The notes beneath the pieces are model-generated. The model was given only the letters and a program-made list of their open reading frames with translations, was not told where the DNA came from and ran no database searches. A program made the translations under genes and the position numbers. Source: Pseudophaeobacter arcticus DSM 23566 (GTDB taxonomy: Bacteria > Pseudomonadota > Alphaproteobacteria > Rhodobacterales > Rhodobacteraceae). Taken from it: DNA of 64,000 nt. Where the stretch lies: positions 164,924 to 228,923 of the forward strand of contig NZ_AXBF01000005.1 in NCBI RefSeq assembly GCF_000473205.1, in the 5' to 3' direction. Each line of letters starts with the position of its first letter. Within the stretch, counting starts at the first letter, position 1. Below are positions 50,804-59,965 of the stretch, piece by piece.

Positions 50804-50819
50804 TCTAACGCGCGTTAGA
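50804..50819. promoter_or_regulatory. TetR-type operator candidate TCTAACGCGCGTTAGA
   Basis: A perfect 16-bp palindrome 45 bp upstream of the first gene of the catabolic operon, in the position of an operator. Its AACG/CGTT core is common to TetR-family sites controlling acyl-CoA genes. No such regulator is in the window. Confidence 0.5.
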
Positions 50820-50863
50820 TTATCGGGGATAACCTCGAACGAGGGACAAAGGGAGGAGGCGTC

Positions 50864-51718
50864 ATGAGTGAGACGCAATTCGGGTCTTCGCGAGAAGACC
50901 TACGGGAACGCTCGACCGTTTTTTCAAGCGATTTGTTCGCGGGTAAAACGGTTGTCGTAACTGGCGCAGGTGGTGGCCTGGGCCTGGCGATCGCGGCCCT
51001 GTTCGCCAAACTGGGTGCCAATCTTGCAATCAATGGACGTAACGAGGAAAAGCTGGCTTCGGCCAAGGCATTTCTCGAAGACTTGGGCGCCAAAGTCTTT
51101 GCCATGCCGATGACCATCCGCGACCCCGAACAGGTCGAGGATTTCGTCAGCAAGGTGAATCAGGAATACGGATCGATTGACGTTCTGGTCAATAATGCGG
51201 GCGGGCAGTTTCCACAGGCTGCTCTGGATTTCACCCCTAAGGGCTGGAACGCGGTGATCGATACCAATCTCAATGGCACCTGGTGGATGATGCAATCCAC
51301 GGCGCGCCATTGGGAAAAGAACAAACAACCGGGCTCAATCGTGAATATCGTTGCCGACATCTGGCGCGGTATGCCGGGCATCGCACATACCTGTGCGGCG
51401 CGGGCAGGGGTGATATACCTGTCCAAATCGGTTGCCGTGGAGTGGGCACCGCATAATATCCGGGTGAACTGCGTGGCGCCGGGCTGCTGTGAAAGCAACG
51501 GCTTTGGAAACTATCCCGCAGAAGGCTCGGCAACCTTTCAGGATTCCAATCCGATGCGGCATGCAGGTGACGAATGGGATGTTGCGGAAGGTGTCGTCTA
51601 TATGGCGGCTAATTCGGGGAAATTCGTAACTGGCGAAGTTCTAAATATCGACGGCGGGCAGCAGCTGTGGGGGGATCCCTGGCCAACAGGGCGACCGGAC
51701 TACTTCCGGATTTCCTAA
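50864..51718 (+). CDS. SDR-fold oxidoreductase lacking the classical catalytic residues
   Basis: A 284-residue short-chain dehydrogenase-fold protein with the nucleotide motif TGAGGGLG (33-40) and VNNAGG (109-114). The usual YxxxK is replaced: T176 stands at the tyrosine and R180 at the lysine position, and the serine region reads IVADIWRG. The context and the VEWAPHNIRVN segment resemble 2,4-dienoyl-CoA reductases, which also depart from the classical triad. It heads the catabolic operon after a GGGAGGAGG ribosome-binding site. Confidence 0.8.
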   Translation: MSETQFGSSREDLRERSTVFSSDLFAGKTVVVTGAGGGLGLAIAALFAKLGANLAINGRNEEKLASAKAFLEDLGAKVFAMPMTIRDPEQVEDFVSKVNQEYGSIDVLVNNAGGQFPQAALDFTPKGWNAVIDTNLNGTWWMMQSTARHWEKNKQPGSIVNIVADIWRGMPGIAHTCAARAGVIYLSKSVAVEWAPHNIRVNCVAPGCCESNGFGNYPAEGSATFQDSNPMRHAGDEWDVAEGVVYMAANSGKFVTGEVLNIDGGQQLWGDPWPTGRPDYFRIS

Positions 51719-51754
51719 CACAAGCTACGAACATAGGGGGACAACAGAATCTAG

Positions 51755-52561
51755 ATGATGACGAACAAACAAACAGCAAACAGCGCCGGAGATGGGGCTA
51801 TACTGGAATGCAGTGGGATCGAACGCCGGTTTGGTGGGATCGTCGCTGTTACCGGTGTTGACCTTGTTATTCAGCAGGGTGAAATTTTTGGTCTCGTTGG
51901 CCCAAACGGCAGCGGCAAAACAACACTGACAAACGCAATCACCGGGTTTTACCCGCCAAACGTCGGGACTGTCCGGCTGGCAGGAAAAGACATCACGGGC
52001 ACCGCACCGCATAAGGTTGCGACGCTCGGGGTGGCCCGGACGTTCCAAAACCTCGCCCTGTTCAACGGGATGAGCGTTCTGGATAACATTCTTCTCGGGC
52101 GACACATCCACATGAAGCCGGGCGTTATGCGCACCGCGCTTTATTGGTTGGCAGCACAACGCGAAGAGATCGAGAACCGCAAAATCGTCGAGGAAGTGAT
52201 CGAGTTTCTACAACTTGAAAGCATCCGCCACGAGTTGGTCGATGGTCTTCCGATCGGGTTGAAAAAACGGGTCGAGCTGGCGCGCGCGCTGGTGGCGGAA
52301 CCGCAAATGCTGATCCTTGACGAACCGATGGCCGGTATGAACCAGGAAGAGAAGGGATATATGTCCCGCTTTATTCTGGATGCGCGTGCCGAACGTGGTG
52401 TCAGCGTCCTGCTGATTGAACACCACATGGATGTCATCACCGGCATTTGCGATCGGATGCTTGCATTGAACTACGGCGAAATGATCGCCAGCGGCATTCC
52501 GAAAGAAGTTGTAAAAGACCCAAGGGTCATCGAAGCATATATTGGAGGGTCCCATGGCTGA
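51755..52561 (+). CDS. ABC transporter ATP-binding protein (LivG-like)
   Basis: A 268-residue ATPase of the branched-chain amino-acid/organic-acid importer class. Walker A is GPNGSGKTT (about 50-58) and Walker B LILDEPMAG. The signature region reads VDGLPIGLKKRVELARAL, without a recognisable LSGGQ. It pairs with the LivF-like ATPase at 56448-57260. It overlaps the following acyl-CoA ligase by 8 nt, which links import to activation of the substrate. Confidence 0.9.
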   Translation: MMTNKQTANSAGDGAILECSGIERRFGGIVAVTGVDLVIQQGEIFGLVGPNGSGKTTLTNAITGFYPPNVGTVRLAGKDITGTAPHKVATLGVARTFQNLALFNGMSVLDNILLGRHIHMKPGVMRTALYWLAAQREEIENRKIVEEVIEFLQLESIRHELVDGLPIGLKKRVELARALVAEPQMLILDEPMAGMNQEEKGYMSRFILDARAERGVSVLLIEHHMDVITGICDRMLALNYGEMIASGIPKEVVKDPRVIEAYIGGSHG

Positions 52562-54470
52562 AGGAGCAAAATTGCATTCTGCCAGCGAGACGATCGGCGC
52601 TTTGTTGGCGCGGAACGCGTCTAGCCACGGGTCGAGTATTGCGGTTCGCGAGAAAGAGCGCGGCATCTGGAAGGAAACAACCTGGGCCGATTACGCAGAA
52701 GAAATCTTGGCCTGTGCGGCAGGTCTGGAGAAACTTGGCGTAAAGCCGGGCAAGGCTGTGCTCATTTTGGGCGACAACCGCGCGCGGCTTTATGGCGGCA
52801 TGCTGGCGATTTCGCTGCTTGGTGCCTACGCAATGCCGGCCTATCCGGGGGCAACGCTTGACGAGCTGCAGCATTTCCTCGGCGAAGTTGAAATTGTTGC
52901 GGCCATCGCGGAAGATCAGGAACAGGTCGACAAGATCCTTGAGCTTCGGGACGCTGGCGCAAGCGGCATCGCACATATCATCTATGATGAGACGCGCGGG
53001 CTCGGGTTCTACGAAGACGAAGGTCTGATGTCGTGGGACCACTTGGTTGAGGTTGGTACACACCATCTGAACGAAGATCCGAAGCGTCGCGAAGAACTTT
53101 CAAAGAGAGCAACGCCTGACGATCCGGCGATCTTCTTGCACTCGTCGGGTACAACCGGCGCGCCAAAGGGTATTGTTCTGAGCCAGAAGAATGTTTTGGC
53201 GGCGGCCAAGAATGGCCATGACGCCGGGGCATATGGAGAGGGTGAGGAAATTCTTGCCTATCTTCCGATGGCTTGGGTCGGGGACTATGCCATTACAGTG
53301 GCTGCTGCGCTTTTGTACCGCTTTACCGTGAACGTGCCGGAACGGCAGGAAACGGTCGTTCGGGACATGCGCGAAATCGCACCGACATTCTATTTGGCGG
53401 CGCCCAGAAGTTGGGACCAGATGCTGACCACAATTCAGGTCGGTATGGAAGATTCCACCCGGTTGAAAAAGTGGTTGTACCATTTCTTCATGGATCGGGC
53501 CACGGCAGCCGAAACCCGCAAGCTGAATGGTAAGACCGGCGGCATGCTGGAACCTTTGGGCCGGATGCTGGGCGAGTTGCTCGTCTTCGGGCCGGTCAAG
53601 GACCAATTCGGCATGAGCCGTTTGAAGAATGCCTTCACCGGCGGTGAAGCTATCGGCGAAGACACCTTTGTGTTTTACCGCGCCCTTGGCATCAAACTGC
53701 GTCAGTTCTACGGTCAAACCGAGATCAGCGCGATCAGTGCGATGCAAGCACCGGACGAAGTGCGCCTGCATACTGTTGGCAAACCGGCACCGGGTGTTGA
53801 CGTCAAGATTGACGACAGCGGCGAGATCCTGCTGCGCTCGGACAGCGTGTTCGAAGGCTATTTCAACAAGCCCGAAGCAAGCGCCGAGGCCCTCGAAGGG
53901 GGCTGGTTGCGTACTGGCGATGCCGGGTATCTTGAAGATAACGGCCAGCTGGTGGTTCTCGGGCGTGTGTCCGAGGTCATGTATACGGCCGGCGGCGAAC
54001 GCTATGTTCCCAACTACATCGAGAACCGTCTGAAGTTCAGCCCGTACATCAAAGATGCGGCTGTTCTGGGTGCGGGACTGGATGAGTTGACAGCCATGGT
54101 TTGCGTCGATTTCGAAGCGGTGGGTCACTGGGCCGAAGTGAATGGCGTGCCTTACGTCTCTTATGCCGATTTGTCTCAGCGCGATGAAGTTTCCAAGCTG
54201 CTGCACCAGGCGTTCGAGCGGGTGAACAAGGCCGTCACGGAGCCTTTGCAGTTGAAGCGTTTTGTCAGTTTGCCGAAAGAATTCGACCCGGATGATGGGG
54301 AAATCACACGGACCCGTAAACTACGTCGTAAAGTCGTTCAGGAACGTTATGCCGATGTTATCGCTGCGCTCTACGACGGTTCAAAAGAGGTCCATGTAAG
54401 CGCACAAGTGACTTACGAGACCGGGGAAGTAGGGAAGGTCGAAAAAAGCCTTCCCATCAGGGAGGTATAA
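52554..54470 (+). CDS. Acyl-CoA ligase (AMP-binding family)
   Basis: A 638-residue adenylate-forming enzyme of the long-chain acyl-CoA synthetase type. Motifs include the P-loop-like LHSSGTTGAPKG (near 198-209), YGQTEISA and GGWLRTGDAGYLED, with a C-terminal lysine region. It would activate the imported carboxylic acid as its CoA thioester at the membrane. The ATG at 52554 follows GGAGGG and lies inside the ATPase gene end. Confidence 0.9.
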   Translation: MAEGAKLHSASETIGALLARNASSHGSSIAVREKERGIWKETTWADYAEEILACAAGLEKLGVKPGKAVLILGDNRARLYGGMLAISLLGAYAMPAYPGATLDELQHFLGEVEIVAAIAEDQEQVDKILELRDAGASGIAHIIYDETRGLGFYEDEGLMSWDHLVEVGTHHLNEDPKRREELSKRATPDDPAIFLHSSGTTGAPKGIVLSQKNVLAAAKNGHDAGAYGEGEEILAYLPMAWVGDYAITVAAALLYRFTVNVPERQETVVRDMREIAPTFYLAAPRSWDQMLTTIQVGMEDSTRLKKWLYHFFMDRATAAETRKLNGKTGGMLEPLGRMLGELLVFGPVKDQFGMSRLKNAFTGGEAIGEDTFVFYRALGIKLRQFYGQTEISAISAMQAPDEVRLHTVGKPAPGVDVKIDDSGEILLRSDSVFEGYFNKPEASAEALEGGWLRTGDAGYLEDNGQLVVLGRVSEVMYTAGGERYVPNYIENRLKFSPYIKDAAVLGAGLDELTAMVCVDFEAVGHWAEVNGVPYVSYADLSQRDEVSKLLHQAFERVNKAVTEPLQLKRFVSLPKEFDPDDGEITRTRKLRRKVVQERYADVIAALYDGSKEVHVSAQVTYETGEVGKVEKSLPIREV

Positions 54471-55358
54471 ATGGACTGGATATTTTTATCGGAGCTTGCG
54501 ATCAACGGTGCCCTCACGGGTCTTCTGTATTCGCTTTTCGCCATCGGCTTGGTGCTGATTTACAAAGCTTCCTCGGTGCCCAACTTGGCACAGGGCGGGC
54601 TGACAATGCTCGGCGCCTATGTGGTTGTGGCTCTTTCGCATGACGCGGGTTTGCCTTTGTGGCTTGCGATCCCTCTGGCGGCATTGTTCATGTTCGCATT
54701 GGGATTTGGCATCGAGCGTGTCGCTCTGCGCCGTCTCGCGGGTCGTCCTGTTGTCATGATCCTGATGTTGACATTGGGCCTCGATATCTTCCTGCGCGGT
54801 ACAACGCTTGCCATCTGGGGCGGCACGTCGCGTTCGATGGAATTGGGCGTCAGCTATGATCCGTTGTTCTTGGGCGACATCTTCATCAGCCGTATCCATC
54901 TTGTCGGTGCTGCTGTGGCGATCGGTCTCTTTGTGGCCTTCATGCTGTTCTTCCGCAGCCGGATGGGCATCAAACTGCGCGCGATTGCGGATGATTATAC
55001 CGCTTCGTGGTCGGTCGGGATTTCGGTCGAACGTGGTGTCGGTTTGTCCTGGGCCCTGGCTTCGGTTGTTGCCGTCGCTGCGGGTGTCATCTGGGGCGAA
55101 GTTCAAGGTGTCGATCAATCCTTGTCGCTGTTGCTTCTTAAAGGTCTGACAGTTGCGGTTCTGGGTGGTCTCGACAGCATCCTCGGCGCGGTGATTGCGG
55201 GTATCATTCTCGGTATCATCGAAAACGTCGGTGCAGATTTCATCGATCCGCTCGTTGGTGGCGGTAGCCGTGAACTTATCGTCGCTGCGGTTCTCATTCT
55301 TACGGTCATGATCCGTCCACATGGATTGTTCGGCCGTCACGACATCGAAAGGGTATAA
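54471..55358 (+). CDS. ABC transporter permease (LivH-like)
   Basis: A 295-residue membrane protein with eight or so helices. It begins MDWIFLSELAINGALTGLLY and contains ASSVPNLAQGGLTMLGAYVV and LKGLTVAVLGGLDSILGAVI, typical of LivH permeases. Its start codon directly follows the acyl-CoA ligase stop. Confidence 0.92.
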   Translation: MDWIFLSELAINGALTGLLYSLFAIGLVLIYKASSVPNLAQGGLTMLGAYVVVALSHDAGLPLWLAIPLAALFMFALGFGIERVALRRLAGRPVVMILMLTLGLDIFLRGTTLAIWGGTSRSMELGVSYDPLFLGDIFISRIHLVGAAVAIGLFVAFMLFFRSRMGIKLRAIADDYTASWSVGISVERGVGLSWALASVVAVAAGVIWGEVQGVDQSLSLLLLKGLTVAVLGGLDSILGAVIAGIILGIIENVGADFIDPLVGGGSRELIVAAVLILTVMIRPHGLFGRHDIERV

Positions 55359-55361
55359 AAG

Positions 55362-56435
55362 ATGTTTTACCGACTTTCCGGTGTCCATCACGCCGATTAC
55401 ATTTCAGACAGTCGTATGTTCAAGGTCCCTGCGGACCGAAATCTGGCGGTCTTTTTCCTAATCATCGGGGTGGCGGCACCGTTCATTATCCCGTCGCTTT
55501 ACCTGAACAGCTACATGCTGCCTTGGCTCATCTGGACTGCGGCCGCACTTGGGCTGAACCTGGTGACAGGTTGGGCCGGTCAGCTTCACTTGGGCTATGC
55601 TGCGGTTATGGCCGTTGGGGCTTACTCCGCGATCCACGCCGCAAAGTTTGGCGTGCCTTGGGAGTTCGCTCTGATCATCGGGGGCCTGGCCTCTTCGGTG
55701 ATTGGTAGCCTCTTCGCCTTCGCCGCTCTGCGGGTCAAAGGTTTGTATCTGGCGCTCACCACCCTTGCGATGCAGTTCGTAATGGATTGGGTGTTGACCC
55801 ACTCGCCAGCAATCTCGGGCGGCTCGCATGCGTCGTTGCAATCTCCTACTCTGGCCTTGCTTGGGCAGGACATCACATCTGACGCCGGCTACTACTATGT
55901 CGCCTTCGGATGGTGTGTGTTGGTGACGATTTTCATGCTGAACCTGAAGCGCACCGGACTTGGGCGTGCTCTGGTCGCCGTGCGGGAAAAAGACTTCGCA
56001 GCCGCGATCTTGGGTGTGAACAGTTTCTACTACAAGATCCTGGCCTTTGCGACGTCGTCCTTTATCGCGGGCGTTAGCGGTGCATTGCTTGTCGCAACCT
56101 TCTTCTTCTTGGCTGCGCCTGAGCAGTTCTCAGTGAACGTTTCAATCCAGGTGCTTGCGATGGTGATCGTTGGCGGTCTTGGTAGCATCATCGGATCCTA
56201 CTTCGGGGTTGCTTTGATCCTGCTTGTTCCGGGTTTGGTGAATGGTCTGGTTGCCGCAGGCAGCGAGGCGATTGGAATGCAGATCAACGTTGAAACGCTC
56301 GCTCATATCCCGAACGCGGTCTATGGTGCGCTGATTGTCATCATTCTTTTGATCGAACCGCTGGGGCTTGGTAAGCTCTACGGCAACATCAGAGAATATT
56401 TGATGGTCTGGCCCTTCGATCAGCTCAGAAAATAA
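55362..56435 (+). CDS. ABC transporter permease (LivM-like)
   Basis: A 357-residue membrane protein with about ten helices. The core LNLVTGWAGQLHLGYAAVMAVGAY and the cytoplasmic coupling loop ALVAVREKDFAAAILGVN are LivM hallmarks. It starts 3 nt after livH and forms the second half of the channel. Confidence 0.92.
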   Translation: MFYRLSGVHHADYISDSRMFKVPADRNLAVFFLIIGVAAPFIIPSLYLNSYMLPWLIWTAAALGLNLVTGWAGQLHLGYAAVMAVGAYSAIHAAKFGVPWEFALIIGGLASSVIGSLFAFAALRVKGLYLALTTLAMQFVMDWVLTHSPAISGGSHASLQSPTLALLGQDITSDAGYYYVAFGWCVLVTIFMLNLKRTGLGRALVAVREKDFAAAILGVNSFYYKILAFATSSFIAGVSGALLVATFFFLAAPEQFSVNVSIQVLAMVIVGGLGSIIGSYFGVALILLVPGLVNGLVAAGSEAIGMQINVETLAHIPNAVYGALIVIILLIEPLGLGKLYGNIREYLMVWPFDQLRK

Positions 56436-56447
56436 AGAGAGATCCCG

Positions 56448-57260
56448 ATGCAAGATAAAGCAGAAGCCCAGCCCATTCTGTCGATGAACAGTGTCGAGGT
56501 GCTGTACGACAACGTGATGCTGGCAATCAAAGGTGTCTCCGTTCAAGTTCCAAAAGGCGAGATGATCGCGCTTTTGGGCTCGAACGGGGCGGGAAAAAGC
56601 ACAACCCTAAAAGCGATCAGCGGTCTTTTGAAAGCTGAACGTGGACGTATCAGCCGCGGGGAGATCAAGTTCGAAGGAGAAGATATTACCGACGCACTGG
56701 CTCAAAATCGCGTGCAGAAAGGTATCTGTCACGTCATCGAAGGGCGCCGTGTCTTTGAACATCTGTCTCCGGACGAGAACCTGACCGCTGCGGCGCCGAC
56801 GGGGATGTCCCGGTCGACGCTGAATGCGGAGAAGGAAAAGATCTACGCTTACTTCCCCCGGCTCGCCGAACGCCGCAATTCCCAAGCCGGGTATTTGTCC
56901 GGCGGCGAGCAGCAAATGCTCGCCATCGGCAGGGCGTTGGTGACGCAACCGAAGCTGTTGATGCTGGACGAACCGAGCCTCGGCCTTGCGCCGTTCTTGG
57001 TGGCCGAGATCTTCGGCATCCTTCAGAAGATCAACAAAGAAGAAGGCATGTCGGTTCTCCTTGTGGAACAGAATGCTCTGGCCGCTTTGGAGATCGTTTC
57101 GGAAGGATATCTGATTGAAAACGGTCGTGTCGTTATGAACGGCACTGCGGAAGCTCTCAAGTCCAACTCCGATATCCAAGAATTCTATCTTGGTGGCGGT
57201 GAAGGCACCGACTTCCACAATGTGAAGCATTACAGCCGGCGTAAGCGTTGGTTGAGCTGA
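56448..57260 (+). CDS. ABC transporter ATP-binding protein (LivF-like)
   Basis: A 270-residue ATPase with Walker A GSNGAGKST, signature LSGGEQQ and Walker B LLMLDEPSLGLAP. It has the classical features, unlike the LivG-like partner. A C-terminal extension ends YSRRKRWLS. It is part of the same importer operon. Confidence 0.93.
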   Translation: MQDKAEAQPILSMNSVEVLYDNVMLAIKGVSVQVPKGEMIALLGSNGAGKSTTLKAISGLLKAERGRISRGEIKFEGEDITDALAQNRVQKGICHVIEGRRVFEHLSPDENLTAAAPTGMSRSTLNAEKEKIYAYFPRLAERRNSQAGYLSGGEQQMLAIGRALVTQPKLLMLDEPSLGLAPFLVAEIFGILQKINKEEGMSVLLVEQNALAALEIVSEGYLIENGRVVMNGTAEALKSNSDIQEFYLGGGEGTDFHNVKHYSRRKRWLS

Positions 57261-57294
57261 GGTACTAAAAAAGACAACATCCAGGGAGGACAAC

Positions 57295-58533
57295 ATGAGA
57301 CAACTTACCAAGGCATTAGCCGTATTTTCGATGATGGGCGGCCTGATTACAGGGTCGCAGGCTCTGGCCGAGCCGTTCAAAGTGGGCGTTTGTTACGACC
57401 TCAGCAAAGCATATACATTTGCTTCGCCGCAGGTTTCGCAAGCGGCCATGGATCTGGCAAAGCTGGTCAACCTGAAGGGCGGCATCGGTGGGGAGCCGGT
57501 GGAAGTCATCGTACGTGACCACGGCAACGAGCCGCAGCGCGGGATTGAATGCTACTCCAAACTTAGCCGCGAGGGCGTCTTTGTCTTCGATACGTTGTCC
57601 ACCCCGGTGTCTTTGGCGATCCTGCCGCGGGCCATGGAAGACGGGCGCATCTTGATGCAGTCACTCGTCGGACGTGGTGACGCGGTGGATGGCACGGTTT
57701 TCGATTGGGTCTACCCGGTCGGACCGACCTATTGGGGGCAGGCCGCCAACGATGTTGCCTATCTCAAGCAATTGCATGATGGCGATCTGTCGGATGTAAA
57801 AGTCGGGTTTGTTTACTTCGATTATCCGTTTGGCCAAGAGCCGATCGAGATTCTCGAAACCCTGTCCGAGAAAGAGGGTTTCGACCTCGAACTCTATCCG
57901 GTGCCGCTTCCCGGCAGCGATCAGGCCAGCGTGTGGTCCAAGGTGCGTCGCGACAAGCCCGATCATGTCATCGTCTGGATGTTGGGCGGGGCACATGTTG
58001 TCGCGTCGAAAGAGATGCAGCGTAACCGCATCCCAATGGACAAGTACATTTCGGTCAACTGGTTGAACGAAGTTGATATTGCCAATATCGGCAACGAGGC
58101 CGCCATCGGTTTGAAGCGCGGCACCAATGTGGTGGGCGGTCTTGACGTGCCCCTGCGCCAAGAGATCCTTGCCGAGCTTTATGAAAAGGGTGAAGGCTCT
58201 GGCCCGCTGGAGAAAACAGAAGACGTTTTCTACAACACCGGGCTTGCGATGTATTCGATCGTGTTCGAAGCCGCGCGCAAGGCTGTTGAGCTCGAAGGGC
58301 TGCCGATCACGCCGCAGTCTTACAAGGCTGGCCTCGAAACTCTGAAGGATTTTGATGCAAACGGTCTGATGGCGCCGATTACCGTGACCGGAGAAGATCA
58401 CGGTGGCGGTGGCAAGACCCGCATCGAAATGTGGGACGGCGAAACCTGGGTTCCGCAAACTGACTGGATCTCCGCATACGGTGACGTTGTGTGGGACGTG
58501 GTCAAGGAAAGTTCCGAAAAATACGGAAAATGA
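57295..58533 (+). CDS. Periplasmic substrate-binding protein 1 of the ABC importer
   Basis: A 412-residue periplasmic-binding-protein type I protein. The signal peptide (about 1-25, ending QALA) is followed by FKVGVCYDLSKAYTFASPQV and a two-lobed ligand fold. It is paralogous to the protein encoded next (58628-59878) over its full length. The ligand is unknown, probably an organic acid given the ligase in the operon. AGGGAGG precedes the ATG. Confidence 0.9.
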   Translation: MRQLTKALAVFSMMGGLITGSQALAEPFKVGVCYDLSKAYTFASPQVSQAAMDLAKLVNLKGGIGGEPVEVIVRDHGNEPQRGIECYSKLSREGVFVFDTLSTPVSLAILPRAMEDGRILMQSLVGRGDAVDGTVFDWVYPVGPTYWGQAANDVAYLKQLHDGDLSDVKVGFVYFDYPFGQEPIEILETLSEKEGFDLELYPVPLPGSDQASVWSKVRRDKPDHVIVWMLGGAHVVASKEMQRNRIPMDKYISVNWLNEVDIANIGNEAAIGLKRGTNVVGGLDVPLRQEILAELYEKGEGSGPLEKTEDVFYNTGLAMYSIVFEAARKAVELEGLPITPQSYKAGLETLKDFDANGLMAPITVTGEDHGGGGKTRIEMWDGETWVPQTDWISAYGDVVWDVVKESSEKYGK

Positions 58534-58563
58534 CAGTTTGATTAACTGATCGTAAATTATCTG

Positions 58564-58602
58564 GCAGGGCGTTCCGTCGTCATAGAAGAACGAACGCCCT
58601 GC
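58564..58602 (+). terminator. Hairpin between the two binding-protein genes
   Basis: An 11-bp perfect stem GCAGGGCGTTC / GAACGCCCTGC with a 17-nt loop, without T-tract. It may stabilize the upstream message or attenuate transcription. Confidence 0.5.
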
Positions 58603-58627
58603 ATTCACTCAAAGGGAGAGAGTAAAG

Positions 58628-59878
58628 ATGAAAATCACTCAACACATCAAGGTGGCGGCTCTTACCGCTGCTTTGGCAACTGGCGCAGCGGTGGGCTCCG
58701 CCCAAGCCGAGGAACCGATCCGTTTCGGTCTGTGCTTCGACCTTAGCAAGTCGTACACATTCATTTCGCCCCAGGTGGCTCAAGCCGCGCAGGATCTCGC
58801 GATGTATGCCAACGACAATGGCGGCATCGAAGGCCATCCGGTTGAAATGGTCGTGCGTGACCACGGTAACGAACCGCAGCGTGGCGTTGAATGCTACGAG
58901 CAACTCAAGCGTGACGGGGTGTTTATTTTTAACTTCCTGTCCACGCCCGTCTCGAACGCTGCTTTGCCGCGTATCATGAAAGACGAGAACATCCTGATGC
59001 AATCTGCGGTTGGTCGTGGTGATGCGGTTGACGGCGAAGTCTTCGAATGGGTCTTCCCCATTGGCCCGACCTATTGGCAGCAAGCCGCCAACGACGTTGC
59101 CTTCATCAAGGAACAAATGGACGGCGACCTGAGCGATGCGAAGATCGGCTTCATCTATCTTGACTATCCGTTCGGTCAGGAACCGATCGAGATCCTGAAA
59201 ACCCTTGCCGAGAAAGAGGGCTTTCAACTTGACCTCTATCCCGTGCCGCTGCCCGGGTCGGACCAGTCCGGCGCATGGAGTAAAATCCGTCGCGACAAGC
59301 CTGACTATATGATCAGCTGGCTTCTGGCCGGTGGCCACGTTGTCGCATCCAAAGAAATGCGCCGTAATGGTTTCCCGATTGACCGCTACCTGTCGGTGAA
59401 CTGGATGAACGAAGTCGACATCAGCAACATCGGTGCAGCAGATGCCAAAGGCATTCTTCGCGGGACCAACGTTGCCGGCGGCCAAGAAGTGCCAATCATC
59501 AAAACGATGCTCGACACTTACTATGCCAACGACAAAGGCAACGGCCCGGAAGAAAAAGTCCGTGACGTGTATTACAACACCGGCATGAGCATGTACTCCG
59601 CCGCGTTCGAAGCCGCACGTATCGCCATCAAGGAAAATGGCTGGCCGCTGACCCCCGAAAGCATGAAAGCGGGTTACGAGTCGCTTGAAGGTTACGATGC
59701 CAATGGTCTGATGGCTCCGTTGACTGTGACCGGCGAAGATCACGGCGGCGGTGGTAAAACCCGCGTCGAGCAGTGGGACGGTGAAAACTGGGTTCCGCTG
59801 ACCGACTGGAGCGCCGAGTATCTCGACGTCGTGTGGGAAGTGATCAAGGAAAGCTCCGAGAAGTTCCACGTAGACTAA
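58628..59878 (+). CDS. Periplasmic substrate-binding protein 2 of the ABC importer
   Basis: A 416-residue binding protein with a signal peptide (about 1-27, ending AQA), closely paralogous to the protein before it (shared FGLCFDLSKSYTFISPQV and RDHGNEPQRGVECY segments). Two copies in one operon suggest a widened substrate range or different affinities for one transporter. A GGGAGAG site precedes the ATG. Confidence 0.9.
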   Translation: MKITQHIKVAALTAALATGAAVGSAQAEEPIRFGLCFDLSKSYTFISPQVAQAAQDLAMYANDNGGIEGHPVEMVVRDHGNEPQRGVECYEQLKRDGVFIFNFLSTPVSNAALPRIMKDENILMQSAVGRGDAVDGEVFEWVFPIGPTYWQQAANDVAFIKEQMDGDLSDAKIGFIYLDYPFGQEPIEILKTLAEKEGFQLDLYPVPLPGSDQSGAWSKIRRDKPDYMISWLLAGGHVVASKEMRRNGFPIDRYLSVNWMNEVDISNIGAADAKGILRGTNVAGGQEVPIIKTMLDTYYANDKGNGPEEKVRDVYYNTGMSMYSAAFEAARIAIKENGWPLTPESMKAGYESLEGYDANGLMAPLTVTGEDHGGGGKTRVEQWDGENWVPLTDWSAEYLDVVWEVIKESSEKFHVD

Positions 59879-59887
59879 AAAACCTAC

Positions 59888-59913
59888 CCCCCGCAGCATT
59901 CAAGCTGCGGGGG
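59888..59913 (+). terminator. Hairpin after binding protein 2
   Basis: A 10-bp perfect stem CCCCCGCAGC / GCTGCGGGGG with a 6-nt loop, 10 nt after the stop. No T-tract; probably a stabilizing or partial terminator. Confidence 0.55.
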
Positions 59914-59965
59914 ACTCCTGCTGGCTTAACAGCCGAAAATTTTACGACGAGAAGAGGCGTAGCTC

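Noticed and set aside
53100..54206. 368-codon minus-strand frame
   Set aside because: Antisense to the acyl-CoA ligase; shadow frame.
58580..59899. 439-codon minus-strand frame
   Set aside because: Antisense to binding protein 2, and a similar shadow lies opposite binding protein 1, which only reflects their paralogy.
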